From Escallonia rubra (Eukaryota; Streptophyta; Magnoliopsida; Escalloniales; Escalloniaceae), in assembly GCA_033065855.1 (NCBI GenBank), contig JAVXUO010000939.1, positions 62,001 to 126,000 on the forward strand: a stretch of DNA of 64,000 bases, written 5' to 3'. Shown here in pieces: positions 50,898 to 62,150 of this stretch. Made by a program: the position numbers and the translations under genes. Positions within the stretch are counted from its first letter, which is position 1. Each line of letters opens with the position of its first letter. The notes beneath the pieces are model-generated. The model did not search any database, had not been told where the DNA came from, and saw only the letters and a program-made list of their open reading frames with translations.

Positions 50898-51984
50898 TGT
50901 AGGTCCCTAAATACACCTATAGGGGGGTGAATAGGTGTTTTACAACTTTGAGTATAAATTAAAAACGAGATTACAAAGTAATGACAGATATAAAAATAAT
51001 AAATTCAACACAAAAATTTATACTGGTTCGGCCCCACCAGCCTACGTCCAGTCCCCGAGCACTCCACACAAGGGAGACCTACTCGAGCCTTTCACTAACC
51101 AGCTAGTTTCGGGTGCTAGCCCAAACCGCAATACAATTTTCGAAACCCTTCCAAGGTTTCCAACAGTTTACAAATGAAAAGAAATTTACAATTTGAATAC
51201 AACAAACAAGCTCCTTCTTGAGCAGATGTTACAATGAATAAACTAAGACTAAGCCTTCTTTTATGGGAAGATCTATATTCTTTCAAGAACCAAACCAAGA
51301 AGCTTACAATAAACTATCTCAAAGATGAACTCACTCAACAGAGAATAGATGAGAATTAGAGAGCAAGATGAGAAAGTATTTTGAGATAAGTTAGAGAGAG
51401 AATTGAAAAAGATTCGCGAGAAGTGTATTAAATGCTCTCAAAGATCCCTTTTTATACTAGAGAAGAAAGTGAACCGTTGTGAAGGGAAAGCCTGAAAATT
51501 AATTCCACTGAAACATAAGTTTGAGTCGACTGAAAGAACTACTCTAAGAGATCGGTCGACTAAAAACTTAGTGAGAAGAGACACTGAAGAATTGAGTCGA
51601 TTGAAAACTCCATTTCATTCGACTGAAAGCTTTTTGCTTCGACTAAAAACTTTGGCTTCGACTAAAAACTTTTGCTTCGACTAAAAACTTAGTTTAAGAC
51701 TAGAACGAAGAAACTGCACAATTTAGTCAACTGCAATCTGTTTCCTTCGACTGAAACATTCAGTTTTGGTTCTTTACTTGAATTTCTGTGAGATCTTTTA
51801 AGAAAGACTTAGAAGTGCTGAAAAGGATAAAATAGACTGCAGGTCCTTGTATCTTCAATGTAGTCCAAGGCATGATCTTGTCTTTGTTTGATTAAGATAA
51901 ATCCTGAAATGTTTATCTTCATAATATTGTCAGATTAATGTTAGAGATAATAAATTTGGAATCATCAAAATCGATAAGTCAACA
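50898..51984 (-). repeat. 5' LTR (right copy)
   Basis: 1087 bp, TG...CA borders, paired with 42268-43359. It carries extra TTCGACTAAAAACTT units near 51640-51710 and lacks a 41-bp segment near 51868, where GTCC repeats bracket the missing DNA in the other copy. ATCTT follows directly at 51985-51989. Confidence 0.93.
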
Positions 51985-51989
51985 ATCTT

Positions 51990-54139
51990 CTTAGAGTTTG
52001 TTCTTTCTGACCAATATATTATCCTCGCTTCCAAGCACATGCCTCATCATCCTCATCACAGGTAAGAAATATTTCTTCTGTCAAACTGTAAATTCTAGAT
52101 GTCGATTCATTGGATATATATTTCGACTTCGATTAAGGGTTTACAAAACGATTGTAATGCTTAATGATTTGAACTTTCGTTCCAATTACTATTAGTTTTT
52201 ATTTCGAATCCCCTATTATAGTTAACTTAGACTTGCATCTAAATCTTTTACATACTGGGTTTAATATCTCCAGGTGTAGAGAAATCAAATGACATAATGA
52301 GTTCCTCAATTATATTAACCCAGTAATCATCCCCTTCATGGTTCTTTGCTTTCGTCAAAAACATTACCTCCCTTTAATTATAGTACATCAATTATTGATC
52401 CCAGAACCAGGGTTATATTTTCCGATGTCATTTCCTCTACCTGTAAATTCTAAATGTTGATTGGTAAACTTTTGAATCGTCGTTTTCTTCATTTTGCTTT
52501 GGGGATATCTATTTGTGATTGTGATTAACATATTAGAAAGAGATGGTCGTGGTTAATGATTTCAAGGTTCATTTCAATTATTGTTGATATGTATTTAGAA
52601 TGACTTATTGTAAGTAATTGTAGAATTGCCCCTAAATCTTCTACACCTTGGCCTCTTCATTTTCCTGCTACAAAATTTGCTTATGCTTTTATTGTGTAAT
52701 GAGATTGCTGTTCCGATGGCAACTTAGGAGTCTAATGGGGCTTTACGGGAGAAGGACATGATAAATTGTAGTTCCACCCCATTTGGAGCTGGATGAAGGC
52801 TGTGTACCTGGGCTTCACCTGGCCATACTAGAAGTTTCTTTTTTTATCCACCAGTTTGTTACTCAATTCAGGTAATATTACTACTTAATTACAAGTTCTT
52901 TACTTTAAGCATATGAGCAAAGGCAAAGTAATAACATAAGACAACAGAAAATTCTTTACTCTGTTAAGCAGTACGAGTGAGGAAAAACCCTTCAATGGCT
53001 TAAGATTGCATCCTTTTAAACTGAATCGTTGGATATGAAATGAGATTTTCCATCTGCTATATGCCCAGTTATGTTCTCGGAATACAACTTCTCATGTCCT
53101 GTGTCTTAGTCCTTTATTTCCTCTTAAGTGGTCACATAATAAATGCGTCAACCATTATGACTGTGAGTGGAGTCGTGTGACATTAGGCTATCGTGGCTTA
53201 CGGACATGATGATTGCTCCTTTATTTGGCTAAAGACACTTGTATTTAGTTACTTGCGGTTTATGTAACTCTAAACTTTGTTGTACCTCGTTCACATATGA
53301 CTACACTAAAAGCACTGGTAGCAATAATAGTGTGAAAATTGATTGCGATGCTGGTTGTCCACTTATAGAAACGACCCGATAAGTTTTCATTTTCGCGTCT
53401 CCTAAAATGGCGAGCATGGTAATATCCTGGGTAATATGATCATTCAGAGACTCCCAAGTGCATGAATTCTCTAATATAAGTTGAAATAGAAAATGGGAGG
53501 CTTGTAATTCAACTCTATAACACCACTTAATGCCATGGAGAGATTTTTTTTAAATCTTTTTTCGTAAGACATACATGATGAGATGCATTTGTAGTTAAGG
53601 ACTACTTATAGTTTATACACGGAATTTCTAATTCAAATTGAAATGTGCAATGACCTAGAAAATAAGATTGTCCTACCAGGTAGATACTACAAACTCCATC
53701 CCCAACCAAAAGGATAAATGAGGACGCGACATGGAAATAGCCAGATACTTCAGTTGGTAGAGCCAAGGAAATGGAAAATTTAAAATTTGGTCTTATTGCA
53801 TGTGTATTATTTGCTTATCTATTTTTCTGATGATTTCTGCCAGTAATACGGAGATGTCCAATAGTTGTACACTGCTTGAAAGTACCGAGGATTTGTCATA
53901 ACTTCTTGTTATGATATAGGGGTAGGTACAAACGTGGATACGCACTCTTGGACAGACCATGAAGGTGCAGGAAACTCGATATCCATTCCTTAATTCATTA
54001 ACTACATTGGCCACTCAACAAACTCAGTTTTGGTTGAAGGCAATGACTGTATTTAATGCGAGGATTTTTTCCTCAAATCCGTCTTCTATTCTTATTGTAG
54101 TAATGATTATGTTATGCTCTTTTGGCTACCCAGTTTGTT
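51990..54139. other. Unassigned DNA right of the Sirevirus-like element
   Basis: Continues the target site interrupted by the retrotransposon. Two stretches with CTGTAAATTCTA.ATGT.GATT (near 52086 and 52440) repeat each other loosely. I recognise no coding exon. Most of the region is AT-rich with no strong structure. Confidence 0.4.
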
Positions 54140-55889
54140 TCATGAAACTACAACAAAAAAGACTTTTAGCGACGGGCAATTCCGTCGCTAAAAGTCCCAT
54201 TTCCGTCGAAAAAGACTTTTAGCGACGGAATATCCGTCGCTAAAAGTCCGTTGTAAAAAACCCCGTTGCTAAAAGTTTAGCGACGGAATTTTGTCATCCG
54301 TCGGAAAAAGTCTAACTTTTAGCGACGGAATTTTCCGTCACTAAAGGTAATTTTGGCATTTTATGTTTCTCGAAATTAATTTCTGAAAATATTTCCGTCG
54401 CTAAAAGTATTACCGACAGATTTTTAGCGACGGATATTCCGTCCCTGAAAATTCTTAGCAGCATAGGAGACCATTTAGCGACAGAAAATCCGTCGCTAAA
54501 AGTCTTATCCTAAAATTTGAAATCTTTTGCAACATATTTCTATTGCGAAAAACCATCTATGATTTGTTTAAAATACTTATGGCAACGTAATTTTGTCGCT
54601 GAAAATCCATCAGCAAAAATTAAAAAAAGCTGTTTTTCAATTGTTTTTATGTTTTAAAAATCCAAACTTGCATTTCTATATTTGAATTCATACGAACAAT
54701 TAAATCCACTAATCCATCGACAATCAACCCTAATCAACCAATATATTGAAAATTTTATTCTTTAAACTGACATTCATTCTTTACCAAATTTGACGTCATA
54801 CAAATAAGATTGAAGTCCTGTACCAAAAAATAAGATTTAAGTCATACAACATCAATTAACGCTTAATACTAAAATTACATCGTACATATTCCAAAATAAA
54901 ATTACATGTTTCATCGAAACGAAAAAATGTAAAGCAGAACATTGCTCCAAAAGCCTGCACAATACTCCCAAGATAGGCACTCAAATCCAATTGTGCCTGA
55001 AAGAACATGTACATTACCCACAATATAAATGAAAAATGCTTTAGGTATATAATGAGAACTACACAGGACTTACATTTTCTTCTGAAAGAACAAAGATATA
55101 AATATTATGAAAGAACAAAGATATTTTAGCACTATCATTTTTGTTTCCTACTGCCATCCTACATTGCATTACTATCACACTTTAAGAGTTACTTTAGATT
55201 CAAAAACCCCAGCCCCAGTGCATGTTAGCCCTGTCAAGATCACTTTACATACATAAATGATACTTTCTTTCTCTCTCTTTCTTTCCTGCTCTTCATAAGA
55301 GCACCAAGAGGAACACATAACACAAAGTTCTAAAAACCCCACCACCTGCTCATCTACCCAAAATTTGAATCCAATAAAAAACACCATTATTAACCTAATT
55401 GCTACAATCATACAGGAGTGTGTTATTTGCATGTACTCTTTATATACAGTATTTGTATTCAACCTTATACACATATACACACAACCCAGACTCATAATTT
55501 TGTGACTCATGTAACTACACATAACACATCAAACCCATTACACACAGATACATGCTACTATGCAGGTTCTTTCATCTCCTTCCCTTCTCTGCAACATACA
55601 GGTTACCCACATGCTTTAACACCAATAAACACACAGAATACACTATCATCACATACACAAACACACACATAAGCACTCACTTCACACGATTACACACCTA
55701 CTGCCTCATGGCAGTGGTGTTCTTCCTGCTTTCTGTCCATCACTCTCACACACTGCACTCACCTCACATTTGTTGAGCAGCATTTCCCCTCTTTCCATTT
55801 CCCGCATACACACCCATACAATACACCCACAAACACACACTCCTATATACTACACCCAACATGATGACCATACTTAGTACAAGTAAACC

Positions 55890-56230
55890 TGTTTCCATTT
55901 CAGCTGGGTTCAAAGAACTTTAACTTAAGTCTGTTGTTGACCATACTCCAAATACCACCAAGCTAAAAGCAATGCCCAACCAAGGATCCAGTTTAGATAC
56001 CAATTGAAGCTGAACTTGGCTGGCCTTTATAAGAGAACCCATAAGAACCAAGGGTAAGCAAATGTGACTGGAAGAGTCAATCCTCCTAACAAGCCAGCAA
56101 GACTAGCCAAGAAAGTTTTTTTGGAAATTACTCAAACAATTAAGAACCAAAAGAAATGTCACTGCAAGAAGTCCTCTCGCAATGTCATGACTATGAGATC
56201 TAATTGAAGAATTAGAACTGAGATAAAACT
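55890..56230 (-). pseudogene. Captured amino-acid transporter (AAAP, LHT-like) 3' fragment
   Basis: On the minus strand one frame reads FLASLAGLLGGLTLPVTFAY, the conserved late transmembrane region of AAAP transporters of the lysine/histidine-transporter-like group. After an in-frame stop it continues RPAKFSFNWYLNWILG, then a one- or two-base shift leads to GIAFSLVVFGVWSTTDL. The match ends where such proteins normally end, so only the last exon is present. A stop and at least two frameshifts make it a pseudogene fragment. The identification is from motif memory. It sits inside the TIR element next to the HMA exon. Confidence 0.68.
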
Positions 56231-56413
56231 TTTACTAAACTTTTTTACTGGAACAAAAAGTTCTTTGTTCTTCCTGTCCACTAAATCCTAAAATGAAACT
56301 AAATGACCAATCATCGCAAAATTACTACCGAACATAGCTCTTTTTCCTTTTCAGTTATCAAGCAAACACATCAAGAACAACTTCACTCGAAATTCTAAGG
56401 AATGATATGATAC

Positions 56414-56489
56414 CTGCAAGAATAGAGACCGTCTTCATGACCTTCCGCTTGCCTTTGTCATGGTGTAAATCCAGTTTCAAAATAAATTT
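56414..56489 (-). pseudogene. Captured HMA (HIPP-type) exon
   Basis: A 76-bp exon with intact splice borders (tgttgtggcag before, GCAG|gtatca after) encodes KFILKLDLHHDKGKRKVMKT followed by VSILAG. This is the first part of the heavy-metal-associated fold as found in plant HIPP proteins, whose second exon has this size and phase as I recall. The variant lacks a metal-binding CxxC, as many HIPP-like HMA domains do. No further HMA exon follows. Instead, transporter sequence lies downstream. The preceding 450 bp resemble a leader with an intron. Confidence 0.7.
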
Positions 56490-57244
56490 CTGCCACAACA
56501 AAATAATAAACAAGCGATTCATATAGAGCCTTCTTACAACCAGCCAATAAAACTAGATCTAGATAGATGTTCCATTTACTAACATCAAAGATCTAATTTA
56601 AAGTTAGCAAACTTAATGAAAGGATAATAGAATCAAATCACGTAGACACACAACACACAGAGTGGGATCTTATGTAGAATTAAAGAACCAAAAAGTTTTA
56701 GAAGTAAAGAACCAGTGTGGTATCACGAAAAAGATGTTGCTTGGTAGACGCGGAGGGAGCGCTGGTTGGGGCGGCGACAGCAAGGCGGTGGGCTCGTGGT
56801 TGGGGTGATGACGCCGTCGGGGAAGAAGAGAGGTAGCGGAGGTAGGAGGCGGCCTACTGTGGATGAGCTGAGTGTTAGAGAGTGGGAAGGAAGAGAAGAA
56901 TAGGTGCGGCCGTGAGAAAGTAAGGAGGATTAGGGTTTCTAATAGCATTTCCATAATATTGTACCAAAAAAAAATCGAAAAGCATTTTTACCGACGGAAT
57001 TTTCCGTCGGTAAAATTCCGTCGGTAAAAACATTTAGTGACGGAAAATTCCGTCAGTAAAAGCACGTTGACAAAATCCGTCGCTAAAACTTTTTAGCGAC
57101 GGAAATTTCCGTCGCTAAAAAATTTTAGCGACAGGTTTTTGCTGACAGCGTAATCCGTCGATGAAGGGCACTTTTAGCGACGGATTTTTGGCGACGGAAT
57201 AAAATCTGTCGCTAAAAGTGTTATTTCTTGTAGTGTCATGAAAC

Positions 57245-58167
57245 TTCCTTTCTTATTACCTTAGGATTTCTTCTGACTTCTCCTTTGTCCAATTTCAGGA
57301 TAATCTGTTAGGAAAAAACAATGACCAGGGCACCCTGATTCCACAGTGTTATTGATGAACTTCGCCAATTTTTTGGCAATTTTGGAGAAAGTAAGGAAGT
57401 AAGCATATATTTTTGCTGAATCTTCTGTACTATGTCTTAGTTGGATTCACTATGAAGCATGCCAATTACATGGTTTTATGTTGTATTGTTGGCAGATCCA
57501 TGCAACTTAGCAAAATACGTAAAAAAGGGAACCTTGGCAATATGTTATCAACCTCTTTATCTATTTCTTTCTCGAGTGTCAAACAATTGTATGCTGTTTT
57601 TTAGCGGAACCAACAAGGATGGGGAATCACACATTTGTGCATTTTGATAGGAGAAATAAAAAAAAAATTGGCTGCTTGTAACGAAGATCTAATCAAGTTC
57701 TGGGACATGTGACGAGTTGTGCAGCTGCTACTGCTGGCATATTTGGTTAACAATAGCTCTTCGGTTAACATCAACTTGCTTGACTTGCAATTTCCATAAG
57801 TACGTGACTGGATGACCTATAATTCTATAAACTAGGGTGGCAGGCTGCCTCTATGAAGAACTGGGAGACATTTTGTTTTGAGTTTGGGATCTAATGAAGG
57901 TTTTTGTTGCTATGCTTATTCTGATAAACCTAGAAGCAACAGCTATTTCAGTAAACACCACTTCTTTCCTCAATATTTACTTCCCTATTTTTGCTACGAG
58001 TTTGGCACGATAAACTGAAAGATGAAATTAGTCCCTTCATATCATTATATACATCTTACTTCCCTAATATAGAGGAAATATGGTGTATAAATTCAAACAT
58101 TGACAGCATGTCCACTGGTATATTCATAGTCATTTCAGTGGCTTAGAAGAATGACATGTTTAAACAC
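57245..58167. other. Unassigned DNA between two transposons
   Basis: Continues the DNA interrupted by the Pack-type element. Short open frames (57413-57647) do not resemble known proteins. Nothing else is recognised. Confidence 0.4.
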
Positions 58168-58579
58168 TTAGGCTCTGTTTGGTAGGACTTTCAGTTTTCA
58201 ATTTTTTTTTTCTAAAAAAAAAGAGGAGTTCTGATTTTTTTTTACCAATTTAAAAAACTGGTGGTTGTTTGACAGAGTTTATTTTTTCAAAAAACAGAAA
58301 AGTCCAAGCGTTTGATAGGAAAGCTCTTTTGCTTTTTTTTATATTATTATTATTTATTTTAACATAATTAAGCATAATTGAACCGATATATTACAATGTC
58401 TTACACATAATTAAACATAATTCTCCAAATGTATTACAATAATGTCTTACAAATAATTAAACAAATACATTACAATGTCTTACACACAATTAAACATAAG
58501 TAAACAAATATATTACAATGGTTTACATTCCTAGTTCTTGATTCAAGTGGTATAAACCGAGGAATCTCAACAGTAAAAA

Positions 58580-58882
58580 TCAACGTCTGTGGCTCCAAAT
58601 TTTTTCAGCAATGCGGTTTCTAACTTCCGCCATTCTCTTTTGTAGTTGAGGGTTACTTAAATACATTTGATTTTGATCTTGTGATCCGCCGATCTGAGCG
58701 CCGTCAACAATTATATATTCCCTCGCAAAATCCAGAAAATCCGGATAACCTGATATTATAAACCACATGTAACATAAGGGAATGAAATATAAACTGGCAA
58801 GGAATGGGCACCTTATAACACGACAAGAAAAGTGACTTAGTAAAACTGGCAAGGAATCGGTTTCTCCAATTAATACCCTCAT
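58580..58882 (-). pseudogene. Possible Harbinger-type protein C-terminal fragment
   Basis: A 100-residue minus-strand frame ends ...NPQLQKRMAEVRNRIAEKIW followed by a few residues and a stop. A helix of the shape RNRIAEKIW at the end of a frame resembles the C-terminus of plant Harbinger-type nucleases, and the surrounding TIR/TTA signals agree. No DDE core is visible. It could also be an unrelated captured piece. Confidence 0.3.
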
Positions 58883-59634
58883 AATTTCTGGATAGAATTG
58901 GATTCTAACTTCTAATAAAGATCAAGCTTCACACCCAAGAAAAGTCCTCCCAGAGATTTCAAGAATGTTTTCCATTCTCATGTCAAAAGAGCAAGATCTC
59001 ATAAACTAATTGCGCAGCTTACCAAACTAATTTTCTTGGGGAAAACGATTTCGAAAAGCTAAAGCACACTGTCATCACTCTTTTTTTTTGTTTCTTTCAC
59101 TCATTCTTACACACATGCCACACACAGTCATCTTCCCATTTCCTCTTCTTCTTCCTTTCTATTCTCTCCATACCCACCATAGGTTCATATACACATACAT
59201 TATTTCATCATTAACTCACAAAAACTAGCTGGCATCTTCACTCCCTAACAGCTTTCAGATGCACACGTTCATGGGGCTGTTTAACAGCCCCTCTCCTTCC
59301 TTATTCCTCCACTCACACTCACAGGAAAATACACAGAAGTTGACACACTAAAATTAATAAGGAAAGAAACAAGTCAAGAACTTAGGAACCCACTTAGAGG
59401 GAGGAGTCTTACTCGTAAAACTACCATTAGACTTCCATGAGAACTGACAGAAGCACGTTATATGAATGCAGAAACTGTACCAATCCAAACACAAATTCAA
59501 TCCAGCTCCTTATATCACACTCCACAACTTTAGGATTTAGTAAGAAAGAGTTGCATTCTTTTATCACAAGATAAGAATCGGCAGGTTGAGGGACAAAAAA
59601 AAACAGTTTCCAATTACAACTCAAATCAGACTTT

Positions 59635-61010
59635 GATGCTGAATCACAAGAAAATCATGCTCATGAACAGGGGTGGAGCCACGCTTGTACGAGGGGGGGC
59701 TAATGTACCCCCTCAGATTTTGAAAAAAAATTATATATATATAGTTTTTTTTCACTCACAATCACACAAACCTTGTTTTGATGAAGCTCTACTTTCAGTG
59801 AGGACGATGGTTTTGGACAGAGAAAATGGGAGAAAAAAGAGAAACAAGGAGAGAAGAGAGAGAGATCTAAGAGTTGAGGAAAGAGCACCACCCACTCACA
59901 CATCAAAAGGAGAGGGCCTGGGGTATCAGGTTCTTCTCTCCACCAAATAGCAGATTTGTACCATTTTAACATCACCATTCACCTCCCATCTGTGAACACG
60001 AGTGAACAGACGAGGAAAAAAAATCCTAGAGAGAGAGAGAGAGAGAACTTTTTAGAGGGAGATATTGGTTCTTGGGGAGCTTGGGGTGGGTGGGAGCGTT
60101 GGAAAGGGGGGCAGGGGAGGGGGTACTCTACAGACTACAAAAGTGCAAAGCTGTCCTATCTTGTACCTACCTCACAGGAAGCCACAATTTCTTCTCCATT
60201 CTTTATTTATTGCTGATTGCTAATTTTTATCATGGAATGTTGGGGGAGTAAATGTCCTTTTTGGCCCATTTCCAGCGAATTTACACACGGTGGCACTCCA
60301 CCATTGACGCTAGACAACGAGGTTCTTTAAATCGATTATGTTGACAATTATTTTCCACTGTCGAGATTCAATTAATCTCCCTCTCTTTTTTTTTGCTCCT
60401 TATAAATTATCAGCTTATTATCCGTGCTGTACAGAGAAACATCTACTGCTTCACCTGTCACTTGTGGGGAAAGTTCGCATAGTGTTCTTCTTGATTTGGA
60501 ATATACGATACATTATTAAATAATTAAGAAGGTACTAACAAGTTAAGAAAATGCACTCTGTTTTGTGTATTATTTTACTTATAAAAAAATTTACTGATTT
60601 TGATATATTTTTAGCACCCCCTGAAATAAAAGTCTGGCTCCGCCAGTGCTCATGAATAACAACCGAAGGAAGAAATAGCAGTTACAATTACAGAGAATAA
60701 AATTGAAAATGACACAACTACATACAGGAATCATTCTAATCGATACTTCTGAATGCAAAAAATTAGAAACATTATTCAACGCACATCAAATGAGACTTGG
60801 ATGCTGAACCACGACAAAGAAAACATGTTTGATAGTAACATACAAGTGAAAAAAAATAGTCAAGCTCCAAATTGTTCCAATCGATACTCCTAAATGCACA
60901 ACATTAGGTGCAGTAAATCTCGATGCTGAATCACATGAACAAATCATGATTGACAATCACAATCGAAGGGAAAAAAAAAGCACACAACTACATAGAGGAA
61001 TCAGATGATA
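59635..61010. repeat. Imperfect tandem array interrupted by a hAT element
   Basis: Units starting GATGCTGAATCAC/GATGCTGAACCAC begin at 59635, 60800 and 60922. They share blocks CAT..TTGA/TCATGA, ACAACCGAAGG-like text, AAAAAATAG/GCA..., CATA.AGGAATCA, ATCGATACT and TGAATGCA/TAAATGCA. Unit lengths are about 120-180 bp once the inserted hAT element is removed. Confidence 0.65.
59660..60656. mobile_element. hAT MITE with 8-bp TSD
   Basis: The element spans 59668-60648 (981 bp). The left end CAGGGGTGGAGCCACGC and the reversed right end CACTGGCGGAGCCAGAC are the CAG..GGCGGAGCCAG inverted repeats well known from plant hAT elements, each followed by a G-rich GGGGG block. An exact 8-bp duplication CTCATGAA lies on both sides (59660-59667 and 60649-60656). 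No transposase; the interior is GA-rich and non-coding. Confidence 0.92.
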
Positions 61011-61539
61011 AGAGGAAGTGATATTGCATATAAGCGCAAAAAAAACAAAAACAAGCAAAAGGGAGAGATACCCGGTTCAGATGGAGGCGGTGGCTGTGGT
61101 GAGAGATGAGATGCGATCCAGAAATTTCGAGATGAGATCGAGCTCCGCAGCGAAGAGATGTTCCCCCAGAAAGAGCTGTTCGTGGCTGCGCTGGAGAAAG
61201 AAGGGACGGAGGCGGTGACCGGCGATGGAGGCGGTGGCTGTGGTCCCGTGAGAGATGAGATGCGAGCAGAGCGGTGGCTGTGGACTCCTCTTGTGCGATT
61301 CTTTGATTTGGCAGATCTTTTATTTTTGCTGCTAGCAAGACTCGAAAGTCAGATCGTATAAGTTAAGCCTTCTGGACGCGTGAAAAGAGGCTTCAAAAAG
61401 AGCTAAAAGCTCTTTTGGAAAACGCACTTCCTCTTTTTAAAGAGTTGGGCTTCTTTAAAAAGACATGTCACTACCAAACACCCCAATTTTTTGGGCTTCT
61501 CTCCAAAATTTAAAATTGGGCCAAAAAAGAGGTGAATAA

Positions 61540-62150
61540 CAAAAATCGCGATATATTGGCGTTATTCGCGAATTTATCGCGATAAATTGCTAGAAAGTCT
61601 TAATCGCGAATTTATCACGAATATTTGCAAGATAAGTGAATATCTCACGTATATCGCGAGATTAACGAATTTATCGCGATATCTCACGAATATCGCGAGT
61701 TAAAGTTCCTCCCCTTTTTCCTTGAAAAAGGATAGAAGCAAAACTTCCTTGGTGGGATTCGAACCCGGGTACTACCGGTTGATATATCAGTCTTGTGCCA
61801 TCACACCAACCCATAATTGTTGCTTTATTTGAGTAAAAGAAAATACATATTATAGTAAGCCACACTGAATTATAAAGCACTCCCGTGCATTCTCTCTCAT
61901 TTTTTTTACCCATCACTTAAAGAATAGAACAATTCTTTTAATTTTGTTATTTTAGGTACATACTTTACAAATTTTCATACACTTAAAATCATTATAACCT
62001 AAACGATTAATTACCGAATTATTCTCAATTTACGATACGAATTTTGTTATTCCACCGTATTATTACCGATTCAATAGCGAAGTTCTCCGAATAATTCCCG
62101 AATTCCGAATTATTACCACATACCGAATAATTCCCGAATACCGAATTTGT
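61540..62150. repeat. Short-period TCGCGA and CCGAAT repeat blocks
   Basis: 61540-61700 contains repeated variants of CGCGAATTTATCGCGATA and ATATCGCGA, many of them palindromic. 62060-62150 contains repeats of CCGAATAATTCCCGAAT. Between them is a tRNA-like stretch. They look like the subterminal repeats of one DNA transposon whose right end is at 62183. Confidence 0.6.
61746..61811 (-). mobile_element. tRNA-like/SINE head
   Basis: On the minus strand GGGTTCGAATCCCACC (B box and T-arm shape, around 61750-61765) is preceded at about 45 bp by TTGGTGTGATGGCACAAG, an A-box-like text. No complete cloverleaf with a matching acceptor stem can be formed, so a SINE head or tRNA relic is likelier than a working tRNA gene. 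Confidence 0.4.

Larger units (their letters stand above)
42268..51984 (-). mobile_element. Sirevirus-like Ty1/Copia retrotransposon, structurally complete
   Basis: A 9717-bp element in minus orientation. It has LTRs at both ends beginning TGTAGG and ending CAACA, a 5-bp target duplication ATCTT (42263-42267 and 51985-51989), an initiator-Met primer site and a polypurine tract. Genes run gag, protease, integrase, reverse transcriptase/RNase H (the Copia order), followed by an extra ORF of the kind carried by Sireviruses. Similar LTRs and an intact target duplication indicate a fairly recent insertion. Stops in gag and a lesion in integrase show it cannot move by itself. Confidence 0.92.
54149..57235. 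mobile_element. Pack-type DNA transposon carrying two host gene fragments
   Basis: The termini are CTTTTAGCGACGG-bearing inverted repeats: the left begins TACAACAAAAAAGACTTTTA, and the right, reversed, begins CACTACAAGAAATAACACTT. Inside each end lie many TTTTAGCGACGGAAT/ATTCCGTCGCTAAAA palindromes (54160-54620 and 56984-57235), a subterminal array typical of class II elements. A 9-bp direct repeat TCATGAAAC flanks it (54140-54148 and 57236-57244). The CACTACAAGAAA end is CACTA-like but the duplication length is MULE-like, so the superfamily is open. No transposase is visible, so it is non-autonomous. The interior holds an HMA-type exon (56414-56489) and a decayed amino-acid transporter 3' end (about 55890-56230), both in minus sense. 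Confidence 0.8.

Noticed and set aside
54160-54620. CRISPR-like regularly spaced repeats
   Set aside because: The repeats are palindromic subterminal motifs of a plant transposon with irregular spacing and no spacer structure; the genome is eukaryotic.
55175-55522. 115-residue minus frame inside the Pack-type element
   Set aside because: No family resemblance; probably untranslated DNA downstream of the captured transporter end.
61746-61811. Possible functional tRNA gene
   Set aside because: Good B-box text but no complete cloverleaf or matching acceptor stem, and embedded in a repeat; treated as a SINE head.
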